From: Histidinibacterium aquaticum
GTDB lineage: Bacteria > Pseudomonadota > Alphaproteobacteria > Rhodobacterales > Rhodobacteraceae
DNA: 64,000 bases
NCBI RefSeq assembly: GCF_008710275.1
Contig: NZ_VYQE01000002.1
Coordinates: 607,522-671,521, forward strand
Direction of reading: 5' to 3'
Shown here one piece after another: positions 1-8,366 of the stretch. Made by a program: the position numbers and the translations under genes. Under the pieces are notes generated by a model that did not search any database, was not told the DNA's origin, and saw only the letters and a program-made list of their open reading frames with translations. Every line of letters starts with the position of its first letter. Within the stretch, counting starts at the first letter, position 1.

Positions 1-1
1 G

Positions 2-256
<255 letters not shown>

Positions 257-299
257 TCCGCCCGAGGACACACAAATCTCTAGAAGGGGACTACCTGAA

Positions 300-1706
300 A
301 TGAGCAAGAGCGACGTTCTTAAACTGATCAAGGACGAGGAGTGCGAATACGTCGACATCCGCTTCACCGACCCGCGCGGCAAGCTGCAGCACGTGACGGT
401 CATGGCGGACCAGGTCGACGAGGACTTCCTCGACGAGGGCTTCATGTTCGACGGCTCGTCGATCGCCGGCTGGAAGTCGATCGACCAGTCCGACATGAAA
501 CTGATGCCCGACACCGAGAGCGTCTACATCGACCCGTTCTACGCCGAGAAGACCGCCTGCCTTCACTGCACCGTCGTCGAGCCCGACACCGGCGAACCCT
601 ATAACCGCGATCCGCGCGGCACCGCGCAGCTGGCCGAGGCCTACCTCAAGTCCTCCGGCGTGGGCGACACCGCCTTCTTCGGCCCCGAGGCCGAGTTCTT
701 TCTGTTCGACGACGTCCGCTACTCCATCTCGATGAACAAGGTGGCCTACGAGGTCGACGCGATCGACGCCTCGTGGAATACCGACACCGAGTACGAGGTC
801 GGCAACACCGGCCATCGTCCCGGCATCAAGGGCGGCTACTTCCCCGTCCCGCCGGTCGATGACGGCCAGGACATCCGCTCCGAGATGCTCTCGACCATGA
901 AGCGGATCGGGATGAAGGTCGACAAGCACCACCACGAGGTGGCCTCGTGCCAGCACGAACTCGGCCTGATCTTCTCCAGCCTCACCGACCAGGCCGACCA
1001 GCTGCAGAAGTTCAAGTACGTCATCCACAACGTGGCCCATGCCTACGGCAAGTCGGCGACCTTCATGCCGAAGCCCGTCGCGGGCGACAACGGCACCGGC
1101 ATGCACGTGAACATGTCGATCTGGAAGGAGGGCAAGCCGCTCTTCGCCGGCGACAAGTACGCCGACCTCTCGGACGAGGCCCTGTGGTTCATCGGCGGCA
1201 TCCTGAAGCACGCCAAGACGCTGAACGCCTTCACCAACCCCTCGACCAACTCCTACAAGCGCCTGATCCCGGGCTTCGAGGCGCCCGTCCTGCGCGCCTA
1301 CTCGGCCCGCAACCGTTCGGGCTGCGTGCGGATCCCGTGGTCCGAGAGCCCGAAGGGCAAGCGCGTCGAGGCCCGCTTCCCCGATCCGTCGGCGAACCCC
1401 TACCTCTGCTTCGCGGCGCTCCTGATGGCCGGCATCGACGGCATCAAGAACAAGATCGATCCGGGCCCGTCCATGGACAAGGACCTCTACGATCTGCCGC
1501 CCGAAGAGCTCGCCGGCATTCCGACGGTCTGCTCCAGCCTCCGCGAGGCGATGGACAGCCTGGCGAACGACCACGAGTTCCTGCTGGCCGGTGACGTCTT
1601 CACCAAGGACCAGATCGAGGGCTACATGGATCTCAAGTGGGAAGAGATCTACGCCTACGAGCACTGCCCGCACCCGATGGAATTCAAGCTCTACTACAGC
1701 TGCTGA
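300..1706 (+). CDS. glnA: Type I glutamine synthetase
   Basis: This 468-residue protein makes glutamine from glutamate, ammonia and ATP in the cytoplasm and is the main ammonium-assimilating enzyme. Visible are the beta-grasp N-terminus (FMFDGSSIAGW), the catalytic region FFGPEAEFFLFD, the ATP-binding NGTGMHVNMS and the glutamate-flap region NPSTNSYKRLIPGFEAPV. KDLYDLPPEE holds Tyr397, the site adenylylated by GlnE in GS-I beta enzymes, so control by reversible adenylylation is expected. Length is typical. An AGAAGGGGA ribosome site precedes the ATG. It follows glnB in the same operon and is closed by a strong hairpin. Confidence 0.98.
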   Translation: MSKSDVLKLIKDEECEYVDIRFTDPRGKLQHVTVMADQVDEDFLDEGFMFDGSSIAGWKSIDQSDMKLMPDTESVYIDPFYAEKTACLHCTVVEPDTGEPYNRDPRGTAQLAEAYLKSSGVGDTAFFGPEAEFFLFDDVRYSISMNKVAYEVDAIDASWNTDTEYEVGNTGHRPGIKGGYFPVPPVDDGQDIRSEMLSTMKRIGMKVDKHHHEVASCQHELGLIFSSLTDQADQLQKFKYVIHNVAHAYGKSATFMPKPVAGDNGTGMHVNMSIWKEGKPLFAGDKYADLSDEALWFIGGILKHAKTLNAFTNPSTNSYKRLIPGFEAPVLRAYSARNRSGCVRIPWSESPKGKRVEARFPDPSANPYLCFAALLMAGIDGIKNKIDPGPSMDKDLYDLPPEELAGIPTVCSSLREAMDSLANDHEFLLAGDVFTKDQIEGYMDLKWEEIYAYEHCPHPMEFKLYYSC

Positions 1707-1733
1707 TCCGGACTGCATTCCCGGTGACAGACA

Positions 1734-1762
1734 GGCGGGCGCCCCTCGGGGCGCCCGTTCGC
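1734..1762 (+). terminator. Rho-independent-like terminator of glnBA
   Basis: A GC-only stem CGGGCGCCC / GGGCGCCCG (1736-1757) with a minimal loop lies 27 bases after the glnA stop and is followed by a short T-containing tail. Position and strength fit termination of the glnBA transcript. The tail is not a strong U-run. Confidence 0.7.
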
Positions 1763-1919
1763 GTTTCGGGGGACCGGCCAGCGGAGGGGCGGCATCGGGA
1801 CCGTCCCGCAATATTCTCGCCTCCGCCACAGTCCTGCCCAAATCGGGCTTAATCTTGTTATGCGTGCACGAGTGCTTCTTGGCACAACTCGAAGTTGCCA
1901 AACCTGCCCGAGGTAGCGG

Positions 1920-2231
1920 ATGACCCGGATCGTTCAGCCCTCCTCCCCTGCCCCGACCGACTGGATCGGCCGGGTTTCCGCGAAGCGTGCCGGGGTCTCC
2001 TCCCCCCGGCGCGCCCCCGTCGCCACCTCCCCCGACCTCAAGGTCACCGGCTTCGCCCGCAAGATCGAGGAACGCCGCCTCGCCCTTCGCCAGGTGGCGG
2101 GTCACTGGCCCGAGGCGCTCATCATCTTCGCCATCTTCGCGCTGGAGTTCGCCGGTGCCGTCGACCAGGCGGAGACGGCCAACGCCACGGCAATGGCGCC
2201 GCCGCTGCTGAGCTTGGCCGCGCGCCAATGA
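1920..2231 (+). CDS. Hypothetical small protein with one membrane segment
   Basis: No known family was recognised. The 103-residue product has a proline/serine-rich N-terminus, a basic amphipathic stretch (KIEERRLALRQVAG, about residues 44-57) and one hydrophobic segment, ALIIFAIFALEFAGAV, about residues 63-78. Codon third positions are strongly G/C, as in real genes here, and a GAGG motif lies just upstream of the ATG. Its stop overlaps the next start as ATGA, which implies translational coupling. It lies after the glnA terminator and so probably has its own promoter. Confidence 0.55.
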   Translation: MTRIVQPSSPAPTDWIGRVSAKRAGVSSPRRAPVATSPDLKVTGFARKIEERRLALRQVAGHWPEALIIFAIFALEFAGAVDQAETANATAMAPPLLSLAARQ

Positions 2232-2455
2232 GACGCGGGGCGCCCCGAGAGGTGCCCGGCACCGCTCCGGCCGAACGGCCCATCAGACGTATGCGCCGCC
2301 CCGTGCCCGGCCGGGTCCTGATCTGGGCCGTCCGCCTGACCGTCGCCCTCTGGCTGCTCCTGCTGATGACGGCCGGCGTGAGCACCGCGATGGCCTCCGG
2401 CGGCGGCCAGCCCTTTTCCCACGCGATGATTCTGCTTCAGGGCGCCGGCGGCTGA
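2228..2455 (+). CDS. Hypothetical small membrane protein, coupled to the preceding gene
   Basis: A 75-residue product with an arginine/proline-rich cytoplasmic-type N-terminus (about 29 residues), one strong membrane segment VLIWAVRLTVALWLLLLM (about residues 30-47) and a short glycine-rich tail. The start overlaps the previous stop by four bases (ATGA) and has no separate ribosome site, which is the main support for its being real. The family is unknown. Its 3' end overlaps the convergent DUF3445 gene by 19 bases. The positive-inside rule places the arginine-rich end in the cytoplasm. Confidence 0.5.
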   Translation: MRRGAPREVPGTAPAERPIRRMRRPVPGRVLIWAVRLTVALWLLLLMTAGVSTAMASGGGQPFSHAMILLQGAGG

Positions 2456-3177
2456 TCCGACCGGACGACGGTGGTGTGAATCGCGAAGAGCACCGCCTCG
2501 CTCTCCGGGAGCCGCAGAACCGTCTGCCGCTCGGACCTCAGGTAGCGCGGCTCCGCCTGCACCTTCGTCTTGGGCTCGTCCTCCCGCTGCGGCAGGAAGA
2601 GGTCCGGGACGGAGTAGCCATGCAGGTTTGCACGCCAGAGAGGTCGTCCCGGGCGCGCCGCGTCAAAAAAGCGTTGGACGCGGCGGGCGATCTCGTCGTC
2701 GTAGGGCGGCACCGGCCGGTGGATGCGGGACAGAGGCCGGCCGATCTTCTCCGCCAGGGTCCAGCCTGCCGGAAAGCAGAGGGCGGCGGCGATCAGGACA
2801 TGCTCCTCGCCCCGCTTCTCGAGCAGGCAGAGGTCTTCGGCCAGGATCGCGCCGAGCTCGGGAAGGCCCGCCCCGGGGCCGAGCCTCACCGCGCGCCCGT
2901 CCGGGCACCGCACGATCTCGCCATCGACCGAGAAGCGGGGATCCTCCACGAGCGCGGCCCGGACAGTCGCCACGAGCTCGGCCACCGCCGGCTCGGCCCC
3001 TTCGGTCACGCAGAGCACCTCACCCGGCCGTTCAGCCATAAGGCGGGCGCGCTCCGCGATCTGGGCGGCGTAAGCCCCGTCGACCGTGATCCAGGACCCC
3101 TCGACCGGTGACATCTTGGGAAGCAGCCGGGCCGCGGCCTCGCGCAGCGCCTCGGGCATGTGGTCCTGCAGGATCAC
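2437..3177 (-). CDS. DUF3445 family protein (heme-dependent oxidative N-demethylase-like)
   Basis: The 246-residue product matches the DUF3445 family by its run of conserved segments: LCFPAGWTLAEKIGRPLSRIH, YDDEIARRVQRFFD, PLWRANLHGYS and RYLRSERQTVLRLPESEAVLFAIHTTV. Some family members are described as heme-dependent oxidative N-demethylases. I infer a similar fold here, with unknown substrate. The GTG at 3177 was chosen because AAGGGGG sits at good spacing; an ATG at 3159 is the alternative. It is convergent with the small membrane pair. A hairpin terminator for bioY separates it from bioY upstream, so it is probably transcribed alone. Confidence 0.8.
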   Translation of the reverse strand: MILQDHMPEALREAAARLLPKMSPVEGSWITVDGAYAAQIAERARLMAERPGEVLCVTEGAEPAVAELVATVRAALVEDPRFSVDGEIVRCPDGRAVRLGPGAGLPELGAILAEDLCLLEKRGEEHVLIAAALCFPAGWTLAEKIGRPLSRIHRPVPPYDDEIARRVQRFFDAARPGRPLWRANLHGYSVPDLFLPQREDEPKTKVQAEPRYLRSERQTVLRLPESEAVLFAIHTTVVRSDQPPAP

Positions 3178-3197
3178 CTCTGGCCCCCTTCGGAACG

Positions 3198-3228
3198 AAA
3201 AAGGCCCGGCGCGGGGCCGGGCCTTTCC
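3198..3228 (-). terminator. Terminator of bioY
   Basis: Read on the minus strand, a perfect AAAGGCCCGG / CCGGGCCTTT hairpin is followed by TTTTTCG. It sits about 30 bases after the bioY stop and just before the DUF3445 start, so it should end the bioY transcript. Confidence 0.75.
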
Positions 3229-3257
3229 TGGTCGTGCATCGTCACGGGCGGTCCGCG

Positions 3258-3863
3258 TCAGGTGCGGGCATCGCCCACGAGCTTCCACACCGCGGGCAGG
3301 ATCAGCGCCGCGAGAGCGAGCTTCATGAGATCGCCGACGATGAAGGGCGTGAGGCCCCAGGCGAGGATCGGCTCTTGCCAGCTGTAGAGCTGGCCGAGCC
3401 ACAGCAGGCCGGGGACGTAGATCACGACGTTGCCCAGCAGCATCGCGCCGGCCATCCAGACGGCGGAGCGGTCCCAGCCGCGGCGGGCAAGTGCGCCGAG
3501 CAGAACGGTCGCGAGGACGTAGCCCACGAGGTAGCCCCCGGTGGAGCCCATCATGTACTCGATCCCGCTCAGTTCGGCGGTCGAGGACTGGAAGACGTCG
3601 AAGCCGAGCGCGCCGATCAGCATGTAGGCCAGGATCGTCGTCAGGCCGAGGCGGGGCCCGTAGGCCGCGCCAATGGTCAGGACGGCGAAGGTGCCGAGAT
3701 TGACGGCCACCGGCGAGGGCGGCACGGGCAGCTTGATCTGGGCCGAGACGGTCAGCAGCGCGATGCCCGCCACGACGAGCGCGGCCTGCTTCGCGAGCCG
3801 GGCCGCGCCCTCCCGCGGCGCGATCGCCTCGACAAGAACCTGTTGCGATAGTGCCGTAGCCAT
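3258..3863 (-). CDS. bioY: Biotin transporter substrate-binding subunit BioY
   Basis: This 201-residue integral membrane protein is the S component of an energy-coupling-factor biotin transporter. It has about six hydrophobic helices and the BioY signature LPVPPSPVAVNLGTFAVLTI near residues 45-64, followed by GAAYGPRLG and GSTGGYLVGYV. No BioM/BioN ATPase or permease gene adjoins it, so it either acts alone, as described for some rhodobacterial BioY, or uses components encoded elsewhere. It is followed by its own terminator. I looked for a BioR-type box (TTATMKATAA) upstream and saw none. Confidence 0.93.
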   Translation of the reverse strand: MATALSQQVLVEAIAPREGAARLAKQAALVVAGIALLTVSAQIKLPVPPSPVAVNLGTFAVLTIGAAYGPRLGLTTILAYMLIGALGFDVFQSSTAELSGIEYMMGSTGGYLVGYVLATVLLGALARRGWDRSAVWMAGAMLLGNVVIYVPGLLWLGQLYSWQEPILAWGLTPFIVGDLMKLALAALILPAVWKLVGDART

Positions 3864-3941
3864 GGGGCGCCCCTCTCCTGTTGAGCTTCGCGGTTCCCCC
3901 GTTTCTGGCCCATGCCGCAGAGCGGCACAAGCCCGCTCGGG

Positions 3942-4358
3942 TCACGCGCGCCGGTAGAGCGTGGTTGCCGTGTAGTCCTTCGCAGGTCCTGCGACGGTCC
4001 AGACGCTCTTCCAAAGGTGCGGGAGCTCGAAGCGGTAGAGAACGTCGTAGCGGTCGGGCGCGCAGTCGTGCCCGGCCTGCGCCTGCCCCGCTTCTCCGGG
4101 CCGGAAGTCGTGGAACGGACGGCCGTCGGAGAAGAACACGGCGATCTCCTCCCCCGTCGCGCGCCAGAGGTAGACCCGGCTGGCCTTCAGGCCCGTGTAG
4201 GGCCCCTCGGTCCAGAGCCCGGATTCCTCATAGCGCAGCCCCTCGCCGTCGCGTGTCAGCAGCGCCTCGCCCTCGAGCGCGAGCAGGGCTCCGGCCCGAC
4301 GGTCCTCGACCCTGCGCGAGAGGCTCCAGCGGTCCTCGAAAGCTGACAGCACGTCCAT
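3942..4358 (-). CDS. DUF6314 family protein
   Basis: A 138-residue soluble protein resembling the DUF6314 family: an N-terminal FEDRWSLSRRVEDRRAG, then LWRATGEEIAVFFSDGRPFHDF and a C-terminal HDCAPDRYDVLYRF...WTVAGPAKDYTATTLYRR. The pattern suggests a small beta-barrel; no function is established that I can name. It lies 9 bases after the CaCA gene on the same strand, which suggests cotranscription, and upstream of bioY. The DUF name comes from recalled motif similarity only. Confidence 0.72.
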   Translation of the reverse strand: MDVLSAFEDRWSLSRRVEDRRAGALLALEGEALLTRDGEGLRYEESGLWTEGPYTGLKASRVYLWRATGEEIAVFFSDGRPFHDFRPGEAGQAQAGHDCAPDRYDVLYRFELPHLWKSVWTVAGPAKDYTATTLYRRA

Positions 4359-4367
4359 GCGGACGGG

Positions 4368-5396
4368 CTAGCCGACGACGATCTGCACCGCAATCGCCCC
4401 GCCGTAAATGAGCAGGATGAGCAGGCTCTCGGTGCCGATCCGGAACGGTCCCTGCCTCTCTCTCAGGATCAGCCCCATCAGCAGGACACCGGTCATCAGC
4501 ATCCCGACCGTAAGCCAGAGAAAGTCCGGTTTGCCGATCGCGTGGAAGATCGAGCCGTCGCGGTAGGCCACGTCCGAGACCGACAGGAACAGCGTGTCGA
4601 AGGTATTGCCGCCGATGATCCCGCCCATGGCGAGCTGCATCGCCCCGCGCCGCACCGCGGCCAGCGTCGTGACGAGCTCTGGCAGCGAGGTCACGACCGC
4701 GGTCATCAGCGCGCCCACGATGGTTTCCGACAGACCGAGACGCGTGACGATCTCGACCGCGGTGCGCGCCACCACCCAGCCAGCGACGCCGAGTATGAGG
4801 GCCAGCACGAGGAAGGTGCCGAAGACGCGGACCGCGTTGCGGCGCTCGGGCTGCTCGTCCGGCTCGTCTTCCCGCGTCTGCCTTGTCCTGACAGGGCGCC
4901 ACATGGGCGACTCACTGGCGCGCCGCGTGGCCATGACCCCCGCGACGTAGGCGATCACCATGAGCAGCGAGACCGGGTGAACCGCCCAGAACGTGACTTC
5001 CGGAGCGGACCAGGCGGTCAGTGGCAGGGCCAGCAGCACCATCAGCAGCGCCGCCTGGAAGAGGTTTGTCACATCCGCCGCGGCGTGCTCGATATTGGCA
5101 CGCCGGTAGACGATGTCGGCGATCGCGAGGAAGGCGGTCTGCGCCGCGATCCCGCCGATGCCGTTGGAGAACGCGAGCGAAGCCCGCCCGTCGAGCGCGC
5201 CCGTCACCGAAACCACCGTTCCCGAAAGCGAGGTCGCCGCGCCGAGAAGGACGCCGCCGATCACCGCCTCCCCCAGTCCGGTCAGATCCGCGATCCGATC
5301 GGCGATGCCGGTCATTCGGACGCCCAGGACACCGATCACGACGGCGGCCACGGCGAAGATGGCGAAGATCGCCGTCAGGGGAAGTGCACTGAACAT
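4368..5396 (-). CDS. CaCA-superfamily cation exchanger (sodium/calcium exchanger-like)
   Basis: A 342-residue membrane protein with about ten hydrophobic helices in two inverted halves around a charged cytoplasmic loop (about 158-188, rich in R/E/D). The second half has a normal alpha-repeat, VTSLPELVTTLAAVRRGAMQ with Glu240, followed by GGIIGGNTFDTLF. In the first half the equivalent motif is ATSLSGTVVSVTGAL (about 54-68): the Pro-Glu is replaced by Ser-Gly. The first-repeat glutamate is a main ion ligand in CaCA exchangers, so ion choice or stoichiometry may differ. The CaCA family is clear; the substrate is not. Confidence 0.8.
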   Translation of the reverse strand: MFSALPLTAIFAIFAVAAVVIGVLGVRMTGIADRIADLTGLGEAVIGGVLLGAATSLSGTVVSVTGALDGRASLAFSNGIGGIAAQTAFLAIADIVYRRANIEHAAADVTNLFQAALLMVLLALPLTAWSAPEVTFWAVHPVSLLMVIAYVAGVMATRRASESPMWRPVRTRQTREDEPDEQPERRNAVRVFGTFLVLALILGVAGWVVARTAVEIVTRLGLSETIVGALMTAVVTSLPELVTTLAAVRRGAMQLAMGGIIGGNTFDTLFLSVSDVAYRDGSIFHAIGKPDFLWLTVGMLMTGVLLMGLILRERQGPFRIGTESLLILLIYGGAIAVQIVVG

Positions 5397-5522
5397 CTCC
5401 GCCTAACGTGCCCCGAGGCCCGCGGGGTCCGCAACGACTGTCGGTTTGCAGGACCTGACACCATCTTGCCGCCCCCTGCCCCGGCGCTTAGGAGGGGCGC
5501 GAACGACGAGGAGAGGCCGCCT

Positions 5523-6830
5523 ATGATCCCCCGCTATGCCCGCCCCGAGATGACCGCGATCTGGGAGCCCGCCACCAAGTTCCGCATCTGGTTCGAGATC
5601 GAGGCCCATGCCTGCGACGCCATGGCGGACCTGGGCGTGATCCCGCGCGAGAACGCCGAGGCGGTCTGGAAGGCCAAGGACGTCGAGTTCGACGTGGCGC
5701 GGATCGACGAGATCGAGGCCGTCACCCGCCACGACGTCATCGCCTTTCTCACGCACCTCTCCGAGATCGTGGGCTCCGACGCCGCGCGCTTCGTGCACCA
5801 GGGAATGACCTCGTCCGACGTGCTCGACACCACGCTCAACATCCAGCTCTGCCGGGCCGCCGACATCCTGCTGGCGGACATGGATCGCCTGCTCGCGGCG
5901 CTGAAGGCGCGCGCGCTGGAGCACAAGGATACCGTCCGCATCGGCCGCTCCCACGGCATCCACGCCGAGCCCACAACCATGGGCCTGACCTTCGCGCGCT
6001 TCTACGCCGAGATGGACCGCAACCGGAACCGGCTGGAGAAGGCTCGCTGGGAGATCGCCACCGGCGCCATCTCCGGCGCGGTCGGCACCTTCGCCAACAT
6101 CGACCCGGCGGTCGAGGAGCACGTCTGCGAGAAGCTGGGCCTCCGGCCCGAGCCGATCAGCACGCAGGTCATCCCGCGCGACCGGCATGCGATGTTCTTC
6201 GCCACGCTCGGCGTGGTCGCCTCCTCGATCGAGAACGTCGCCACCGAGATCCGGCACATGCAGCGGACCGAGGTCCTGGAGGCCGAGGAGTTCTTCTCCG
6301 CCGGGCAGAAGGGTTCCAGCGCCATGCCGCACAAGCGCAACCCGGTGCTGACCGAGAACCTCACGGGCCTAGCCCGGCTCGTCCGCTCGGCCGTGACTCC
6401 AGCGCTGGAAAACGTGGCGCTCTGGCACGAGCGGGACATCTCGCACAGCTCTGTCGAGCGCGGCATCGGGCCCGACGCGACGATCCACCTCGATTTCGCG
6501 CTGAACCGCCTGGCGGGAGTGATCGAGAAGCTCGTCGTCTACCCGCAGCACATGCTCGACAACATGCACAAGTTCCGCGGGCTGGTGATGTCGCAGCGGG
6601 TTCTGCTCGCCCTCACACAGAAGGGAGTGAGCCGGGAGGATGCCTATTCCCTCGTCCAGCGGAACGCGATGAAGGTCTGGGAAGAAGGGCGCGACTTCAA
6701 GGAGGAGCTGCTCGCGGACGAGGACGTGCGCAAGGCTCTCTCCGTCGAGGAGATCGAGGAGAAGTTCGACCTCGGCTACCACACCAAGCACGTCGACACG
6801 ATCTTCGCCCGTGTCTTCGGCGAAAGCTGA
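5523..6830 (+). CDS. purB: Adenylosuccinate lyase
   Basis: PurB catalyses two steps: SAICAR to AICAR plus fumarate, and adenylosuccinate to AMP plus fumarate. The 435-residue protein carries the fumarase/ASL signature GSSAMPHKRNP (about 262-272), the HDVIAFLTHLSE and GMTSSDVLDT regions that line the active site, and GRSHGIHAEPTTMG with the catalytic histidine. Length is normal. The start MIPRYARPEM is the usual N-terminus, and AGGAGA lies 10 bases upstream. The gene is convergent with luxI and divergent from the CaCA gene, so it is probably monocistronic. Confidence 0.97.
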   Translation: MIPRYARPEMTAIWEPATKFRIWFEIEAHACDAMADLGVIPRENAEAVWKAKDVEFDVARIDEIEAVTRHDVIAFLTHLSEIVGSDAARFVHQGMTSSDVLDTTLNIQLCRAADILLADMDRLLAALKARALEHKDTVRIGRSHGIHAEPTTMGLTFARFYAEMDRNRNRLEKARWEIATGAISGAVGTFANIDPAVEEHVCEKLGLRPEPISTQVIPRDRHAMFFATLGVVASSIENVATEIRHMQRTEVLEAEEFFSAGQKGSSAMPHKRNPVLTENLTGLARLVRSAVTPALENVALWHERDISHSSVERGIGPDATIHLDFALNRLAGVIEKLVVYPQHMLDNMHKFRGLVMSQRVLLALTQKGVSREDAYSLVQRNAMKVWEEGRDFKEELLADEDVRKALSVEEIEEKFDLGYHTKHVDTIFARVFGES

Positions 6831-6833
6831 GGG

Positions 6834-6854
6834 CAGCCGGCTCCGGGCCGGCCG
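6834..6854. terminator. Possible bidirectional terminator between purB and luxI
   Basis: GCCGGC / GCCGGC arms (6836-6841 and 6847-6852) with a 5-base loop form a hairpin in the 35-base gap between the convergent purB and luxI stops. There is no U-run on either strand, so the call rests on position. Confidence 0.35.
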
Positions 6855-6865
6855 CCCCTAAAGGG

Positions 6866-7561
6866 TCACTTCGACGGGCCGTGAAGGAGCGCGGGCTCCA
6901 TCCGGCGGGTCGGGCCGGCCCCGAACTTCTGAGCGGCCACGTCAGCCTTGGTTGCCGCTCTGGTCATTTCCCAGACCGGCTCGGCGGTCATCTTCATGAC
7001 GGCGTATTTGTGGCCGTCCTCGGAGTTCACGTAGGGCTGCGACATCAGTTCCGCGTCGTACCCGAGGGTCTTGAGGGCGCGGAGCAGCCAGAGGTTGGAC
7101 AGCGACATCAGTTCGGTCGCCCCCTCCTCCATCGCCATCTCCACGAGGCCCTGGCAGATCAGGCCCAGGCAATCGATCCGCGACTTCATGCCCTTGAGCT
7201 CCGGCGAGATCACCAGGCGGGTGCATTCCCACATGCCGCCTGTGACGATCTGCTGGTCGATCAGGTCCGACGGGATACCGCCGATCCGTCCGGACTGCGC
7301 GTCCCGCAGCATGTAGGTGGTCGCACCCCATTCGGCGTTCGTCGGAAGCGCGCGCGCACCGGCGAGAACCTGGCCCTCGTCCCCGATGACCAGTGAGTAC
7401 CTCGCCCTAGGGTTGTCGTACTGGTCCATCTCGACGGTGTCGTCGTGCGGGATGGTCCATCCCAGCATGTCGACGAAGAAACGCTTCCTGAGTGCGAGGT
7501 AGTCGTAGAAAGCCGTTCCGTGGACGTGGAGCTGGCTCAGTCCGAATGTAACATGGTGCAT
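6866..7561 (-). CDS. luxI: LuxI-family acyl-homoserine lactone synthase
   Basis: The 231-residue product has the residues that define LuxI enzymes: Arg25, Phe29 and Trp35 in LRKRFFVDMLGW, Asp46 and Asp49 in EMDQYD, Arg70 in AGARALPT, and Glu112/Arg115 in MWECTRLVI. These enzymes make acyl-homoserine lactone from S-adenosylmethionine and acyl-ACP or acyl-CoA. A C-terminal extension of about 20 residues (from about 211) goes beyond the usual length. The ATG at 7561 follows GGGGGA at good spacing. luxR lies upstream on the same strand, with a 196-base repeat-containing spacer. The acyl chain made cannot be read from sequence. Confidence 0.95.
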   Translation of the reverse strand: MHHVTFGLSQLHVHGTAFYDYLALRKRFFVDMLGWTIPHDDTVEMDQYDNPRARYSLVIGDEGQVLAGARALPTNAEWGATTYMLRDAQSGRIGGIPSDLIDQQIVTGGMWECTRLVISPELKGMKSRIDCLGLICQGLVEMAMEEGATELMSLSNLWLLRALKTLGYDAELMSQPYVNSEDGHKYAVMKMTAEPVWEMTRAATKADVAAQKFGAGPTRRMEPALLHGPSK

Positions 7562-7601
7562 CGTATTCCCCCAAAGGTGGCTCTGCGGCAGCATCCCGCG
7601 C

Positions 7602-7722
7602 ATTGTCGAACTAAAGCCCACAATGACACTCTCAACCGAAGATTGTCGAATCGGAAAAGACTTCAACTATGTCAGAAAAGTTTAATCTTTCGGGCAGGGT
7701 CGCAAAGACGGCGTCGAATCGG
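7602..7722. repeat. GTCGAA direct repeats in the luxR-luxI spacer (candidate regulator-binding DNA)
   Basis: ATTGTCGAA occurs at 7602-7610 and 7642-7650, 40 bases apart. GTCGAATCGG occurs exactly at 7645-7654 and again at 7713-7722. The middle copy sits in a GATT-GTCG-AATC palindrome (7641-7652). The spacer is AT-richer than its surroundings and must hold the luxI promoter. Binding by LuxR is inference; the sites do not look like the classical 20-bp lux box. Confidence 0.4.
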
Positions 7723-7757
7723 GCAAAATCGTTGCCGGACGGTGTCTTAACTATGGC

Positions 7758-8366
7758 CTAAATGAGGCCGAACTCCTGCGCGCGGGTCACCGCCTGGGCG
7801 CTCGTCTGGGCCCCCAATTTGCGCTTGGCGTTCTTCAGCCGCTGCTTCACGGCACCCTCGCTGACCCCTAGATCGTGGGCAATCTGCTTCAGCCGCAACC
7901 CGTCCTTGACCATGGAGAGGGCTTCGAGCTCTGCCTGGGTGATGTTGGTGGGGGGCGCTTTTTCGTTATGCAGTCGGGTGACATAGGCCTTCAGCACCCG
8001 GATCTCCGCATCGTCGAACTCGCGGTCGGACCGGGCGAAGGTCCCGAAGGATCTCTGACCCTCGGGATTGTTGTCAAAAACACTCACTGCAAGCCCATAA
8101 CGCAGGCCGAAGCTCTTGGCCTGCAGCAGGATCCGCTGCGGATCCTCGATCTGGATCTCCGACCAGCGAATCGCTCCGGTCTGCGAGTACACCCATCGGA
8201 TGACCGGATCACTCAGCATGAACCTGTTCTGGGTGTAGTGATCGACCCACTCGCGCGGAAGGTTGTTGATTTCTTCCATCGGAAAAGCAAAACCAAGCCG
8301 TAGAGCGAGATAGTGCCCGACGGGTGCTACGACCTCGACATCTTCGGTGAGGATTCGCCTCTCCAC
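7758..8366 (-). CDS. luxR: LuxR-family quorum-sensing transcriptional regulator
   Basis: A 202-residue regulator with an N-terminal autoinducer-binding domain (about 12-130), including WVDHYTQNRFMLSDPVIRWV and TGAIRWSEI with the conserved Trp and Asp positions, and a C-terminal GerE-type helix-turn-helix (about 140-200: LTQAELEALSMV-type start, LKQIAHDLGVSEGAVKQRL). It should bind the LuxI product and control luxI just downstream. I chose the GTG at 8366 because TAAAGGG precedes it; a TTG at 8417 in frame would add 17 residues. It is divergent from the HTH-less paralogue at 8501. Confidence 0.92.
   Translation of the reverse strand: MERRILTEDVEVVAPVGHYLALRLGFAFPMEEINNLPREWVDHYTQNRFMLSDPVIRWVYSQTGAIRWSEIQIEDPQRILLQAKSFGLRYGLAVSVFDNNPEGQRSFGTFARSDREFDDAEIRVLKAYVTRLHNEKAPPTNITQAELEALSMVKDGLRLKQIAHDLGVSEGAVKQRLKNAKRKLGAQTSAQAVTRAQEFGLI

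Noticed and set aside
291-2228. 645-codon open frame antisense to glnA
   Set aside because: It is opposite an unmistakable glutamine synthetase. Composition is typical of an antisense shadow and there is no recognisable motif.
3864-3941. BioR or biotin-responsive site upstream of bioY
   Set aside because: No TTATMKATAA-like palindrome was found in the short upstream gap.
7722-7736. GGCAA-N5-TTGCC inverted repeat as a lux box
   Set aside because: The arms are too short, the layout does not fit the 20-bp lux-box form, and it lies right next to the luxR stop, where a transcript hairpin is as likely.
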